64,000 nucleotides of DNA from Faucicola mancuniensis (GCF_046523945.1 NZ_CP171363.1:496001-560000); one strand, 5' to 3'. Counted from the first letter of the stretch, positions 51,353 through 60,672 are shown. The notes: generated by a model not told the origin, from the sequence alone. Numbers and translations are program-made.

Positions 51353-52690
51353 ATGAAAAAACAACCGATTTGTTTGGCAATTTTAGGACTTGGCACAGTT
51401 GGCACAGGCGTTGTCCAACTACTAGAGAGTAACCTTGGCGAAATCACTCGCCGTACTGGACGTGAAGTAAAAATCACCCACGTTGGCACACGCAGACAGC
51501 GTGATGACATTGATAAAACTATCAATCAATCCGCCGATTTGATGAATATCGTTACCCAAGATGACGTGGATATCGTCATTGAAGTGATGGGTGGCACGAC
51601 CACCGCCAAAGACGTGATTATCCATGCGATTAAACATGGCAAACACGTTGTAACCGCTAACAAAGCCCTACTTGCCGAACATGGCAACGAAATTTTTGCA
51701 CTGGCAGACGAACATAATGTCAAAGTCGCTTATGAAGCGTCGGTTGCAGGCGGTATTCCGATTATCAAAGTGGTGCGTGAAGCTTTATCAGCGAACAAAA
51801 TTGACTGGTTGGCTGGCATTATTAACGGTACAGGCAATTTTATTTTGACCGAAATGCGTGAAAAAGGACGTGCCTTTGATGATGTGCTTGCCGAAGCCCA
51901 AGCCTTAGGCTATGCCGAAGCCGACCCTACTTTTGATGTAGAAGGCATTGATGCGGCACACAAGCTGACCTTGCTTGCTTCTATTGCTTTTGGGATTCCG
52001 CTACAGTTTGACAAAGTGTATTGCGAAGGCATTACCAAAATCACCACCCAAGATGTCAAATATGCCGAAGAATTGGGCTATCGTATCAAACATTTGGGCT
52101 TTGCGGTTCGCCGTCAATTAGCTAATGGCGAAGAAGGCATTGAACTGCGTGTACACCCAACGTTAATCCCAGATGACGAACTGCTTGCCAATGTCAATGG
52201 TGTCAAAAATGCTGTTTTGGTAGACGCTCACCCAGTCGGTCAGACTATGTATTACGGTGCGGGGGCAGGTGCAGGGGCGACTGCGTCAGCGGTGATGGCT
52301 GATGTGATGGATTTGGTGCGAGCATTAAGCTGTCCATCGGCAGAAACTGCCAATTCAAACCTTGTGCCACATTTGGCATTTTTACCGCAAAATCTTGACA
52401 ACACTCGTATTTTATCGGCTGATGAGATGATTTCTGGTTATTATTTGCGTGTGCAAGTCAAAGATGATGTCGGCGTTTTGGCAAAAATCACCCAAATTTT
52501 GAGCAAATCTGACATTAGCATTGATGCGATTTTACAAAAACCTGCTCACGAACTTGGCGAAGTGCCTGTTATCATCATGGTAGACCCTGTGATGGAGCGT
52601 AACATGAACGAAGCAATTACCAAAATTGAAGCCCTAGATAGCGTGGTGGATAGCGTGATTCGGATTCGCCTTGATGAATTGATTGAGTGA
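51353..52690 (+). CDS. hom: Homoserine dehydrogenase
   Basis: A 445-residue monofunctional enzyme that reduces aspartate semialdehyde for threonine and methionine synthesis. The N-terminal NAD(P) site is LAILGLGTVGTGVVQLL, the catalytic segment is AGIINGTGNFILTEM and ALGYAEADPTFDVEGIDAAHKLTLL, and a C-terminal ACT domain (about 355-430, YLRVQVKDDVGVLAKITQIL) suggests threonine feedback. thrC does not follow directly; pepD does. Confidence 0.97.
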   Translation: MKKQPICLAILGLGTVGTGVVQLLESNLGEITRRTGREVKITHVGTRRQRDDIDKTINQSADLMNIVTQDDVDIVIEVMGGTTTAKDVIIHAIKHGKHVVTANKALLAEHGNEIFALADEHNVKVAYEASVAGGIPIIKVVREALSANKIDWLAGIINGTGNFILTEMREKGRAFDDVLAEAQALGYAEADPTFDVEGIDAAHKLTLLASIAFGIPLQFDKVYCEGITKITTQDVKYAEELGYRIKHLGFAVRRQLANGEEGIELRVHPTLIPDDELLANVNGVKNAVLVDAHPVGQTMYYGAGAGAGATASAVMADVMDLVRALSCPSAETANSNLVPHLAFLPQNLDNTRILSADEMISGYYLRVQVKDDVGVLAKITQILSKSDISIDAILQKPAHELGEVPVIIMVDPVMERNMNEAITKIEALDSVVDSVIRIRLDELIE

Positions 52691-52703
52691 TTTTGCTAAA
52701 CAG

Positions 52704-52729
52704 TATTATTAATAAATATTATTAATAAG
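52704..52729 (+). repeat. 13-bp tandem repeat before pepD
   Basis: TATTATTAATAA followed by A or G occurs twice in a row, ending 8 bp before the pepD ATG. It overlaps the place where a ribosome-binding site would be expected. Confidence 0.8.
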
Positions 52730-52736
52730 TAAAAAT

Positions 52737-54269
52737 ATGAACAACATTACCCAACTTGACCCAAAAAATGTTTGGCAATGGTTTGCCAACATTTGTGCTA
52801 TCGCTCACCCAACTTTTCACGAAGAAAAGCTGGCTCAATACTTTATTGACCGCGTCAATAGCGATGGGCAACAATATGGTTTAAGCATTGAAAAAGATGC
52901 TGTTGGCAATTTGCGTATCAAAAAACCAGCTACCAAAGGCATGGAAGACCACGCACCTGTCGCCATTCAAGCCCACTATGACATGGTCGCCCAAAAAGGG
53001 GCTAACTCTACCCATGACTTTAGCACCGACCCCATTCAGACGCACATCAAAGACGGCTGGGTATGGGCGAATGACACCACACTTGGAGCGGACAATGGCA
53101 TTGGGCTTGCGATGGGCTTGGCGGTGGCATTTAGCGATGATATCGCTCACCCACCGTTGACATTGATAATTACCAGCGAAGAAGAAATCGGCATGGGCGG
53201 GGTGCAAGGTTTGGCAAAAGAATGGTTGGATATGCCGTATTTGTTAAACCTTGATTCTGAAGACAGCGGTGAGCTTTTTATCGGCTGTGCAGGTGGTCGT
53301 GATGTAACTTTTAGCCAAACCTATCCCACTCAAGCATTGACCGACAACACATCAATTTTACAGCTCAAAATATCAGGGCTACACGGCGGACATTCTGGCA
53401 TTGACATTAATAAAGGCGTTGCCAATGCCAATTTGTTGTTAAACCGAGTTTTGACAGCGATTTTTGCCAAAGCAAATTTTGAGCTTATCTCGCTGTATGG
53501 CGGTACATTACGCAATGTGATTACCAGAGATGCCTACGCTATCTTTGTCGGTGATTTTGACCACCTAAACCCATTGGTAAAACAACAAGCCGATATTATC
53601 AAGCAAGAACTGCAATTTGCCGAAGAAAATCTTAACATTGAACTTGTTAAAATTAATCTTGATGATATCAACACTCTACAACAAAACCATAAAAAATCAA
53701 ACAAAAACAATAGCTTGGAAAATCTGACTTCTCCACCAACAGTCGCCAATGCGACAACAACAAAAAGCATTTTAAACTTGATTAATGCCATTCCAAACGG
53801 CGTTATCCGCATGAGTGATAGTTTTGTTGGTGTGGTGGAAACGTCCATCAGTATGGGAGTGGTACGCTTTCACAATGGCGAATTAAGCGTCAAATCCTTA
53901 ATGCGGTCTTTGGGCGAAACCCAAAAAGATGCCCTAGCCCAAAAACTGACCTCTTTGGCAGAGCTATCAGCGGTGAATATTGCTTTTAGTGCCGATTATC
54001 CGGGGTGGCAACCTGACCCAAATTCGTATCTATTGGCAAAAGGGAAAGCCATTTTGACCGAATATTTTGGGCAAGCCCCAAAAATCCAAGTCATTCACGC
54101 AGGTCTAGAGTGTGGCTTTTTAAAAGCCAAAGCCCCACAGATGGATATGATTTCGTTTGGCCCGAACATTCGTGCCGCTCACTCGCCAAAAGAACGAATA
54201 GAAATCGCAAGCGTTGCCCAAAATTTTGAAATTTTATTAAAATTTTTGGCACAAATACCCAAACAATAG
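52737..54269 (+). CDS. pepD: Aminoacyl-histidine dipeptidase (M20 family)
   Basis: A 510-residue cytosolic non-specific dipeptidase. Zinc-site motifs are VAIQAHYDMVAQKG (His), TTLGADNGIGLAMG (bridging Asp), ITSEEEIGMGGVQGL (catalytic Glu) and LNLDSEDSGELFIGCAGG; HAGLECGFLKAK is at the C-terminal end. It is about 25 residues longer than E. coli PepD owing to an Asn/Ser-rich insertion near residue 325. The Shine-Dalgarno sequence is poor (AAAAAT before ATG). Confidence 0.95.
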   Translation: MNNITQLDPKNVWQWFANICAIAHPTFHEEKLAQYFIDRVNSDGQQYGLSIEKDAVGNLRIKKPATKGMEDHAPVAIQAHYDMVAQKGANSTHDFSTDPIQTHIKDGWVWANDTTLGADNGIGLAMGLAVAFSDDIAHPPLTLIITSEEEIGMGGVQGLAKEWLDMPYLLNLDSEDSGELFIGCAGGRDVTFSQTYPTQALTDNTSILQLKISGLHGGHSGIDINKGVANANLLLNRVLTAIFAKANFELISLYGGTLRNVITRDAYAIFVGDFDHLNPLVKQQADIIKQELQFAEENLNIELVKINLDDINTLQQNHKKSNKNNSLENLTSPPTVANATTTKSILNLINAIPNGVIRMSDSFVGVVETSISMGVVRFHNGELSVKSLMRSLGETQKDALAQKLTSLAELSAVNIAFSADYPGWQPDPNSYLLAKGKAILTEYFGQAPKIQVIHAGLECGFLKAKAPQMDMISFGPNIRAAHSPKERIEIASVAQNFEILLKFLAQIPKQ

Positions 54270-54280
54270 CCAACCATCAT

Positions 54281-54312
54281 TGCCATCAACCTGTTTTGAT
54301 GGCTTTTTTTTG
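54281..54312 (+). terminator. Terminator of pepD
   Basis: GCCATCAA and TTGATGGC arms, then T8, 11 bp past the stop. Confidence 0.85.
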
Positions 54313-54442
54313 AGTATTTATCATTTTATCTACTATTTCTCAAATTTTGTAACAAAAAAACAAGGAATTTTTTATGAATTGTGGTATGTTATCTTCGTAA
54401 AAATCCTCTTTAGATTTTATAAAATTATAAAACAGGTGTACT

Positions 54443-55756
54443 GTGAATTTATTTGAAATTTCCATCACGATTTTGGCGTTAATTTTAACGTCAAGTTTTT
54501 TTTCTATTTCTGAGATTGCTTTGGCAGGGGCAAGACGTATCAAACTCAAACTTTTGTCCGAATCTGGTGATACCAGAGCCGACAAAATTTTACATTTGCA
54601 AGAAAATTCTGCCGACTTTTTTGCCACATCACAAATCGGCTTAAATGCGGTGGCAATTTTGGGTGGTTCGGTCGGTGAGTCAGCGTTACGCCCCTATTTC
54701 CAAGCGTTTCTTGGCAAATTTTATCAAGGGGCTTGGTTAGAAAATCTTGCGTTTTTTACGTCTTTTATTTTTGTAACGCTGTTATTTATTTTGTTTGCCG
54801 ATTTAATCCCCAAACGTATCGCCATGATTAGCCCTGAAAAAATGGCGTTGGCGGTGATTAATCCTGTGTTAGTATTGATAAAAATTTGTCAGCCATTGGC
54901 TTGGATTATCAATGGTTTGGCAAATTTGATTTTTCGCATTTTTAAAGTCAATACTACACGTGAAGAAAATATCACCTTTGACGATGTGTCTGCTATCGTG
55001 GATGCAGGGGCGGAAGCGGGCGTTGTGTTGCAACAAGAACAACATTTTATTGAAAATGTGTTTGAGTTAGAAGAGCGTACCGTGCCGTCATCAATGACAT
55101 TGCGTGATGATGTGGTGTTTTTTACGCTGGGCGAGCCTGCCGAGAGTATTCGCCAAAAGATTGCTGAATATCCGTATTCCAAATTTTTGGTGTGTAATGG
55201 CACGATTGACCATGTGATTGGCTATGTGGATACCAAAGATATTTTGGTAAAAATCATGAGCAATCAAGCCCAAATTCAGCTTAACGAAACGACCATTCGC
55301 AATGTGTTAATCATTCCTGATACCTTAAAATTGTCCGAATTGTTAGACCGTTTTCGCTCAAGCAAAGAAAAATTTGCGGTGGTGATGAATGAATACGCCC
55401 TTGTGGTGGGGGTGATTACACTGTCGGATATCATGATGACGGTGATGGGCGACTGGGTTACACCGATAGACGATGAACAGCAAATTATCCAACGTGATGA
55501 AAAGTCTTGGCTAATTGATGGCGTTACACCGATTGAAAATGTAATGCACGCTTTGGATATTGACGAATTTCCTGATTGGGATAATTATGAAACGATTGCT
55601 GGCTTTATGATGTACAAACTCCGCAAAATCCCCCGCCCTGCTGATTTTGTGGAATATGAAGGCTATAAATTTGAAGTGGTGGACATTGACCATCACAAAA
55701 TTGACCAGTTACTCGTTACCCAATTGCCTGTGCAAATGAAAGAAATCATTGAATAA
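54443..55756 (+). CDS. CNNM/CBS/CorC-HlyC membrane protein (hemolysin-like family)
   Basis: A 437-residue protein. A CNNM transmembrane domain (about 1-195) has SSFFSISEIALAGARRIKLK and LFADLIPKRIAMISPEKMAL. A CBS pair (about 215-340) has SKFLVCNGTIDHVIGYVDTKDIL and VVMNEYALVVGVITLSDIM. A CorC/HlyC C-terminus includes SWLIDGVTPIENVMHALDIDEFP. Family members transport or sense Mg2+ or Co2+. The start is a GTG with AGGTGTACT before it. An IS4-type element lies 28 bp past the stop, so its native terminator may be displaced. Confidence 0.92.
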   Translation: MNLFEISITILALILTSSFFSISEIALAGARRIKLKLLSESGDTRADKILHLQENSADFFATSQIGLNAVAILGGSVGESALRPYFQAFLGKFYQGAWLENLAFFTSFIFVTLLFILFADLIPKRIAMISPEKMALAVINPVLVLIKICQPLAWIINGLANLIFRIFKVNTTREENITFDDVSAIVDAGAEAGVVLQQEQHFIENVFELEERTVPSSMTLRDDVVFFTLGEPAESIRQKIAEYPYSKFLVCNGTIDHVIGYVDTKDILVKIMSNQAQIQLNETTIRNVLIIPDTLKLSELLDRFRSSKEKFAVVMNEYALVVGVITLSDIMMTVMGDWVTPIDDEQQIIQRDEKSWLIDGVTPIENVMHALDIDEFPDWDNYETIAGFMMYKLRKIPRPADFVEYEGYKFEVVDIDHHKIDQLLVTQLPVQMKEIIE

Positions 55757-55774
55757 TAAATACTTATTATCATT

Positions 55775-55783
55775 ATTTACGCC
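55775..55783 (+). repeat. 9-bp target duplication, left copy
   Basis: ATTTACGCC directly left of the IS4-type element; the identical copy is at 56979-56987. Confidence 0.92.
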
Positions 55784-56978
55784 CTCTGCACACGACAGAA
55801 ACTACTAAAACAAAGTTGATTTTCTTTTAAAACTGAGAAAATCAACCAACCTATTAAAAAAAGCAAAATCACCACACATAATAAACCGTCTAAATCCATC
55901 AATCAGAAAATCTAACCCCAAAGCAAAAACACTTGACTGAGGACGACCATTAGACTTAAGGCAACGTTTATAATGACTAGGCTTATCATCAATGACCGCC
56001 AAGCCAGTCAAATAAGCCCAACAAAAGGCTAACGCATTTACCGCAACCAATTTACTCACTCTGTCTTGTTTAGTCAAATGCGTATCCTCAAGATTAAAAC
56101 CACGCCCCTTTAAACAAGAAAACAGCGTTTCAATCTGCCAACGCATCGCATAAGTTGCCATAGGGTCAATATCATCAAAATCATTGGTAGCCACAATCAC
56201 ATAATCATTATCACTATCAAGCTTTGCCGATACCTTGACAGGACACTTATCAACAAAGAGTGTTCTAGCATGGTGATAAGTATCTTGCTGGTTTAAATTA
56301 TGAAATAGTGTTTTAATTTGTACGCTTTGTCCTTGTGTATTGGTCACTTTACTGTCTTTTTTAATGCGTATGGCAAATTTAATATTTTGTTTTGTTAGCC
56401 AGTCAAACCATGCAGAACCCACAAATTCTCTATCGGCTAATACTTTTTGTATTTTATCTTTACCAAAGGTGTGAATGAATTTTTCAATGAGTTGTGTTCT
56501 CTCTAGTGTTTTTGAGTTGCCTTGTTTGTCTAGCATTGTCCAGTATAAGGGTATGGCAATGCCTTTGTGTACAACAGCTAACATGAAGATGTTGATGTTG
56601 CTTTTTCCCCATTTCCAGTTGGTACGGTCAATGGTGAGTGTGACTTTGTTTAGTCCAAATAGTTGAAAGATAAGGCGTGCTATTTGGTGTTCATTTAGGG
56701 GTGTTTGGGCGAAAAAGCGTTGTATTCTTCGGTAGTTGCTGTCATTTGTTGTGCTGTTGGTAAAGTGTCTGGCTATCTTTTTTAGGTTACTGCTTTGGGC
56801 GGTAATGATGGCTATTATCATTAGACTTAAGCAGTTGATTTTTGCCTTGTGTATTGTTAGGTTTTGCGATAAAATTCTTTCTAGTCTGATAAGGTTTGGC
56901 ATGGTTTTAATTCGTCGGAAAAATTACTATTATGCCATTGTTTTATCAGACTTTTTTGTTTTTTTGTCGTGTGCAGAG
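55784..56978 (-). mobile_element. IS4-family insertion sequence with intact 9-bp target duplication
   Basis: The 1195-bp element begins CTCTGCACACGACAGAAA and ends with the near-perfect inverse (CTCTGCACACGACAAAAA on the other strand). ATTTACGCC is duplicated on both sides (55775-55783 and 56979-56987). One intact transposase gene fills it. The exact target duplication and intact gene point to a recent insertion. The site is intergenic, between the CNNM gene and a terminator. Confidence 0.95.
55805..56902 (-). CDS. IS4-family transposase
   Basis: A 365-residue DDE transposase. The catalytic residues are seen in VTLTIDRTNWKWGKSNINIF (first Asp), QKVLADREFVGSAWF (second Asp) and the Y-R-E-K signature YAMRWQIETLFSCLKGRGF (Glu). 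The N-terminus (NCLSLMIIAIITAQSSNLKKIARHF) is typical for the group. Uninterrupted and flanked by matching inverted repeats, so probably functional. Confidence 0.93.
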   Translation of the reverse strand: MPNLIRLERILSQNLTIHKAKINCLSLMIIAIITAQSSNLKKIARHFTNSTTNDSNYRRIQRFFAQTPLNEHQIARLIFQLFGLNKVTLTIDRTNWKWGKSNINIFMLAVVHKGIAIPLYWTMLDKQGNSKTLERTQLIEKFIHTFGKDKIQKVLADREFVGSAWFDWLTKQNIKFAIRIKKDSKVTNTQGQSVQIKTLFHNLNQQDTYHHARTLFVDKCPVKVSAKLDSDNDYVIVATNDFDDIDPMATYAMRWQIETLFSCLKGRGFNLEDTHLTKQDRVSKLVAVNALAFCWAYLTGLAVIDDKPSHYKRCLKSNGRPQSSVFALGLDFLIDGFRRFIMCGDFAFFNRLVDFLSFKRKSTLF

Positions 56979-57020
56979 ATTTACGCCATAATTGCGCCAT
57001 AAATTTTTTATAAACCACAT

Positions 57021-57059
57021 AAAAAACCGCCCTTAGTCAAAACTTTGGGCGGTTTTTTT
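57021..57059 (-). terminator. Terminator of the PepSY gene
   Basis: AAAAAACCGCCC and GGGCGGTTTTTTT arms with a 14-nt loop, 15 bp past the PepSY stop. The symmetrical A/T runs could also end forward transcripts from the CNNM gene or IS. Confidence 0.85.
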
Positions 57060-57074
57060 AACAATTAACAAACA

Positions 57075-57380
57075 TTAGTTATCTAATTTTTCTTTCAAAA
57101 CTTTCAAATCAGGATATGACAACTCAATATCATATTCTTGATGATTTTTTACCGCTTCAATACTCAATGATGGCTTGCCATGATAATCATCAGCATCAAT
57201 ATCTAATACTCGATAACCTTTAGCTTGTAATTGCTTGATGGCTTTTTGTTTTATCGCAGGATAATTCGCATCACGCAAAATTTTGTATTCAATTTCATCA
57301 TCATAATCGGCATGAGCGACACTGGCAAACATCATTGGTAACGCCATTAAGCTAGCAATTGCGATTTTTTTGTTAAACAT
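57075..57380 (-). CDS. Secreted PepSY-domain protein
   Basis: A 101-residue protein with a signal peptide (MFNKKIAIASLMALPMMFASVAHA) and a single PepSY fold: IKQKAIKQLQAKGYRVLDIDADDYHGKPSLSIEAVKNHQEYDIEL. Small PepSY proteins are periplasmic and thought to inhibit proteases or bind ligands; the partner is unknown. The mature N-terminus is acidic (DYDDEIEYK). Confidence 0.87.
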   Translation of the reverse strand: MFNKKIAIASLMALPMMFASVAHADYDDEIEYKILRDANYPAIKQKAIKQLQAKGYRVLDIDADDYHGKPSLSIEAVKNHQEYDIELSYPDLKVLKEKLDN

Positions 57381-57676
57381 AACTGTTTCCTTATTTAAAA
57401 TAAAATTAAAAATTGCTTATTGAATGTAAAGCCATCATATAATATAAAATTCAAAACCTTTTCACAAGTCAAAATACCTATTTTTACCCCAATTGTTGCC
57501 AACGACCAACAGACAATTACCAACTATTTACAAAAATCCTTGTTTAGTCCATTTTTTGTAATAAATTGCAATTCTTTTTTTTAAAAATTAATCGTACAAT
57601 TTTGGTTGTTTTTCGCCTTTTTGTCCTTATTTAGGCTATAATTTAGCATTATTTTAACAAAAATGAAGGCAACAAT

Positions 57677-58780
57677 ATGGCTTTTAACAGTATTCCAGAA
57701 ATTATAGAAGACATCAAAAACGGCAAAATGGTGATTTTGATGGACGATGAAGACCGTGAAAATGAAGGCGACATCGTCATGGCATCTACCCATGTCAAAC
57801 CGTCCGATATCAACTTTATGATTACCCATGCTCGTGGCTTGGTGTGTTTGACGATTACCCAAGAACGTGCCAAACAGCTTAATTTGCCGTTAATGAGCGA
57901 CAATAATGGGGCAAAATTTAGCACCAATTTTACCGTATCCATTGAAGCTGCCGAAGGCGTAACCACAGGGATTTCGGCGGCTGACCGTGCCATGACTATT
58001 CAAAAAGCGGTCGCCCCCACTGCAAAACCAACCGATATCGTGCAACCGGGGCATATTTTTCCGATTGTTGCCAAAAAAGGCGGTGTGTTGCACCGTGCGG
58101 GACATACCGAAGCGGGCTGTGATTTGGCACGATTGGCGGGGGTTGAGTCGTCTGCGGTGATTTGCGAAATTATCAAACCTGATGGCGAAATGGCTCGCCG
58201 TGATGATTTGGAAATTTTTGCAAAAGAACACGGCTTAAAAATCGGCACTATCGCTGATTTAATCCAATACCGCATGGCAAACGAACAAACCGTAGAAGAA
58301 ACCGCCCATTTCCCTGTTCAGACCGAATTTGGCGAATTTATGTTGTATCGTTTTTGCGAATATGGCTCAGATGATGTGCATTTTGCCCTTGTCAAAGGTG
58401 AGCCGAAAGACGGCTTGACGACCGTGCGTGTACATAGTTTTGAGCCATTGCGAGATTTGTTTAGCATTATGAGCAACACAGGCAAAAGCAACTGGAGTAT
58501 CCACTCAACGCTGGGTGAGTTGGCAAAATGCGAGCGTGGCGTGTTTGTCTGGGTGGGGCATGGCGATGAAATTGACCTTGAAACCGCCCTTGATAACCTA
58601 AACCAAGACGAGCCGACACCAAAAATCTACAAACGTCAGCCGTATAGTACTATTGGCGTTGGGGCTCAAATTTTACGTCATTTAGGCGTACATGATATGC
58701 GATTGTTGTCTAGCCCTGTCAAGTTTAATGCCTTGTCGGGTTTTGATTTAAATATTGTAGAAACAGTGCAAAATCGTTAA
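57677..58780 (+). CDS. ribBA: 3,4-dihydroxy-2-butanone 4-phosphate synthase with degenerate RibA domain
   Basis: A 367-residue protein. The RibB domain (1-205) is intact: MDDEDRENEGDIVMAS, ARGLVCLTIT, SIEAAEGVTTGISAADRAMTI, PGHIFPIVAKKGGVLHRAGHTEAGCDLARLAG. The C-terminal part (210-367) has the GTP cyclohydrolase II fold, but the zinc Cys trio is gone (VHSFEPLRDLFSIMSN where HSECLTGD is usual; no CDC). It should thus make only the butanone phosphate, with the stand-alone RibA at 12.6 kb supplying the GTP cyclohydrolase. AAGG precedes the ATG; no FMN riboswitch was recognised upstream. Confidence 0.94.
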   Translation: MAFNSIPEIIEDIKNGKMVILMDDEDRENEGDIVMASTHVKPSDINFMITHARGLVCLTITQERAKQLNLPLMSDNNGAKFSTNFTVSIEAAEGVTTGISAADRAMTIQKAVAPTAKPTDIVQPGHIFPIVAKKGGVLHRAGHTEAGCDLARLAGVESSAVICEIIKPDGEMARRDDLEIFAKEHGLKIGTIADLIQYRMANEQTVEETAHFPVQTEFGEFMLYRFCEYGSDDVHFALVKGEPKDGLTTVRVHSFEPLRDLFSIMSNTGKSNWSIHSTLGELAKCERGVFVWVGHGDEIDLETALDNLNQDEPTPKIYKRQPYSTIGVGAQILRHLGVHDMRLLSSPVKFNALSGFDLNIVETVQNR

Positions 58781-58793
58781 AATCTGTCTTACT

Positions 58794-58897
58794 ATAGTCA
58801 AATCAATTTGTTTTAAGACAAGGAAAGCGAGCGAAGATAGTACAAGTAGTACAGCAAGCGAGCTTGACGCAGTATTAAAGCAAATTGAAAAGACTAT
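58794..58897. mobile_element. 104-bp inverted-repeat element (MITE/REP-like)
   Basis: ATAGTCAAATCAATTTGTTT and the inverse of AAGCAAATTGAAAAGACTAT form 23-bp imperfect ends (19 of 23). The interior (AAGCGAGCGAAGATAGTAC, AAGTAGTACAGCAAGCGAGC) holds further short inverted motifs and no gene. The layout resembles the small repeat families of Neisseria and Moraxella, with a GTAC-rich centre between A/T ends. TTAC flanks both sides, which may be a target duplication. Confidence 0.65.
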
Positions 58898-58901
58898 TAC
58901 A

Positions 58902-58946
58902 TCAAAAACTGCTTAACTATCTGCCTATATTGTTAAGCAGTTTTTT
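58902..58946 (-). terminator. Terminator overlapping the hemD 3' end
   Basis: AAAACTGCTTAAC and GTTAAGCAGTTTT arms. The right arm encodes the last hemD residues and the stop lies in the loop, so termination hugs the coding end. Confidence 0.8.
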
Positions 58947-59713
58947 ATTGTGGTTAAAATTGTTTGATTGTTTAAATCATCAACAACAAAAACTTGTTGA
59001 ATATTTCGTTCGGTTAAAGTATTGGCAATGCGATTTTGCAAAACAATATAAGCAAAATCATTTTCACTAAGTTGATGATTTTTAAGTAAATTTTGCCAAA
59101 ACTGCCAAGCGGTCATACTGCTGATTAACACGATTTTTTTATCATTTTTTTGCCAATTTTTGATAAAATTTTTAAAAATCATCTCACTTTTTTTATCAAA
59201 AATCCGCTCATAAAAATCAATCGTATCCACGATAATTTGCCGATTTTCTAGCGTGTTTTTTAATAATTCTCGTCCGTCCTTGCCTTTGATGATTAAAATT
59301 TTATCGCTGTTTTGCAAAGTTTGCACGGCAGGCAATTGTAACATACCTTCATTATTTTCGGGAAAATTAAAATCTTGTGGCGTGATGATGTTGGGATTTT
59401 TGCCAAAAAATGCGAAAAATTTTTGTGTAAAAATCTCTGCGGTTTTTTGTCCAACAGCAATAAAAGAAAGCTTTGCCAATGCTTGCAAGTCTTTTTGATG
59501 AAAATTTTGCAAAAAATAATCAACGGCAGTTTCACTTACCAAAATGATATGTTTATAGTCATTAATTTTTGCCAATTTTTGCGTGTCATTGTCATCAAGT
59601 TTACATTTAACCAATTCAAGTAAAGGCAAATCAAGGACGCTAAATCCTTGATTTTGCAAAAAATTGCTTAAGTTTTTGGCTCGGTGTTGAGGGCGTGTGT
59701 TGATAAAAATCAT
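58925..59713 (-). CDS. hemD: Uroporphyrinogen-III synthase
   Basis: A 262-residue two-domain enzyme that cyclises hydroxymethylbilane with ring-D inversion. Weakly conserved as usual for HemD: FINTRPQHRAKNLSNFL, KHIILVSETAVDYFL, FIAVGQKTAEIF, LIIKGKDGRELL and IVLISSMTAWQFW. It is distinctly A/T-rich and Lys/Asn-rich compared with hemC. Its ATG overlaps the hemC stop by one base (TAATG), so translation is probably coupled. Confidence 0.93.
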   Translation of the reverse strand: MIFINTRPQHRAKNLSNFLQNQGFSVLDLPLLELVKCKLDDNDTQKLAKINDYKHIILVSETAVDYFLQNFHQKDLQALAKLSFIAVGQKTAEIFTQKFFAFFGKNPNIITPQDFNFPENNEGMLQLPAVQTLQNSDKILIIKGKDGRELLKNTLENRQIIVDTIDFYERIFDKKSEMIFKNFIKNWQKNDKKIVLISSMTAWQFWQNLLKNHQLSENDFAYIVLQNRIANTLTERNIQQVFVVDDLNNQTILTTIKNCLTI

Positions 59714-60672
59714 TACGAATTATGATAAATTTCCGCCAAAATTTTATCCGCCCCTTGTGCGATTAGCTCTTCGGCAACGACAATGCCCATGCTCTCGGCA
59801 ATTTGTTCATCTATCATCGCCTGTGTGTTTGGGTCAAGCAGGGCATTGTGATGTTCAGATTTTAACAAAATTTTGCCGTCCACACTGCCCACACGCCCAC
59901 GAAGCCAAATTTGCCCATCGTGAATGGTAGCAAATCCTGCAATCGGCACTTGACAGCCCCCTTGCAAATGGCGGTTCATCGCACGCTCGGCAAGTACGCA
60001 GATTTTGCTAATTTCATGATTTAAGGGTTTTAACAAATCCAAAATCTCGTCATCATCGGCACGGCATTCTATCGCCAATGCCCCTTGCCCCACCGCAGGT
60101 AGGCTCACGTCTGTGTCAAGCTCGTGGCGAATGCGGTCGGTTAGCCCAAGTCGTGTTAGCCCACTTGTCGCCAAAATAATCGCATCATATTCGCCATTGT
60201 CCAGCTTTGATAGGCGTGTGCCAACATTACCACGCAAACTCACGATTTGTAAATCTGGGCGGTACTGCTGAATTTGGCATTGACGGCGTAGGCTTGATGT
60301 GCCAAGTTTTGCACCGATTGGCAAGTCGTCTAGCGTGGCAAAATGGTTTGATACAAACGCATCGGTCGGCTGTTCACGCTCGCAGTACGCCCCAAGCGTT
60401 AAGCCATTTGGCAACTCCATTGGCACGTCTTTTAACGAATGTACGGCAATGTCGGCTCGTTTGTCAAACAAGGCTTGTTCCAACTCTTTGACAAATAAGC
60501 CTTTTCCGCCAATTTTGGCAAGCGGTGTGTCAAGGATTTTGTCGCCTTTGGTGGTCATGGTCAAAAGCTCAATGGTCAAATCTGGGTAAAGCTGTTCAAG
60601 GCGTGCTTTGATATGTTCAGCTTGCCATAGGGCAAGTGGGCTTTGACGTGTGGCGATTTTTAGGGTCTTCAT
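59713..60672 (-). CDS. hemC: Hydroxymethylbilane synthase (porphobilinogen deaminase)
   Basis: A 319-residue enzyme that polymerises four porphobilinogens. Motifs: IATRQSPLALWQAEHIK, FVKELEQALFDKRADIAVHSLKDVP, GTSSLRRQCQIQ, VSLRGNVGTRL and the cofactor-anchoring Cys in HLQGGCQVPIAGFA. It sits between algR and hemD in the order known from Pseudomonas. Normal length. Confidence 0.97.
   Translation of the reverse strand: MKTLKIATRQSPLALWQAEHIKARLEQLYPDLTIELLTMTTKGDKILDTPLAKIGGKGLFVKELEQALFDKRADIAVHSLKDVPMELPNGLTLGAYCEREQPTDAFVSNHFATLDDLPIGAKLGTSSLRRQCQIQQYRPDLQIVSLRGNVGTRLSKLDNGEYDAIILATSGLTRLGLTDRIRHELDTDVSLPAVGQGALAIECRADDDEILDLLKPLNHEISKICVLAERAMNRHLQGGCQVPIAGFATIHDGQIWLRGRVGSVDGKILLKSEHHNALLDPNTQAMIDEQIAESMGIVVAEELIAQGADKILAEIYHNS

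Noticed and set aside
57381..57676. Possible FMN riboswitch upstream of ribBA
   Set aside because: None of the conserved RFN-element sequence blocks were seen in the leader.
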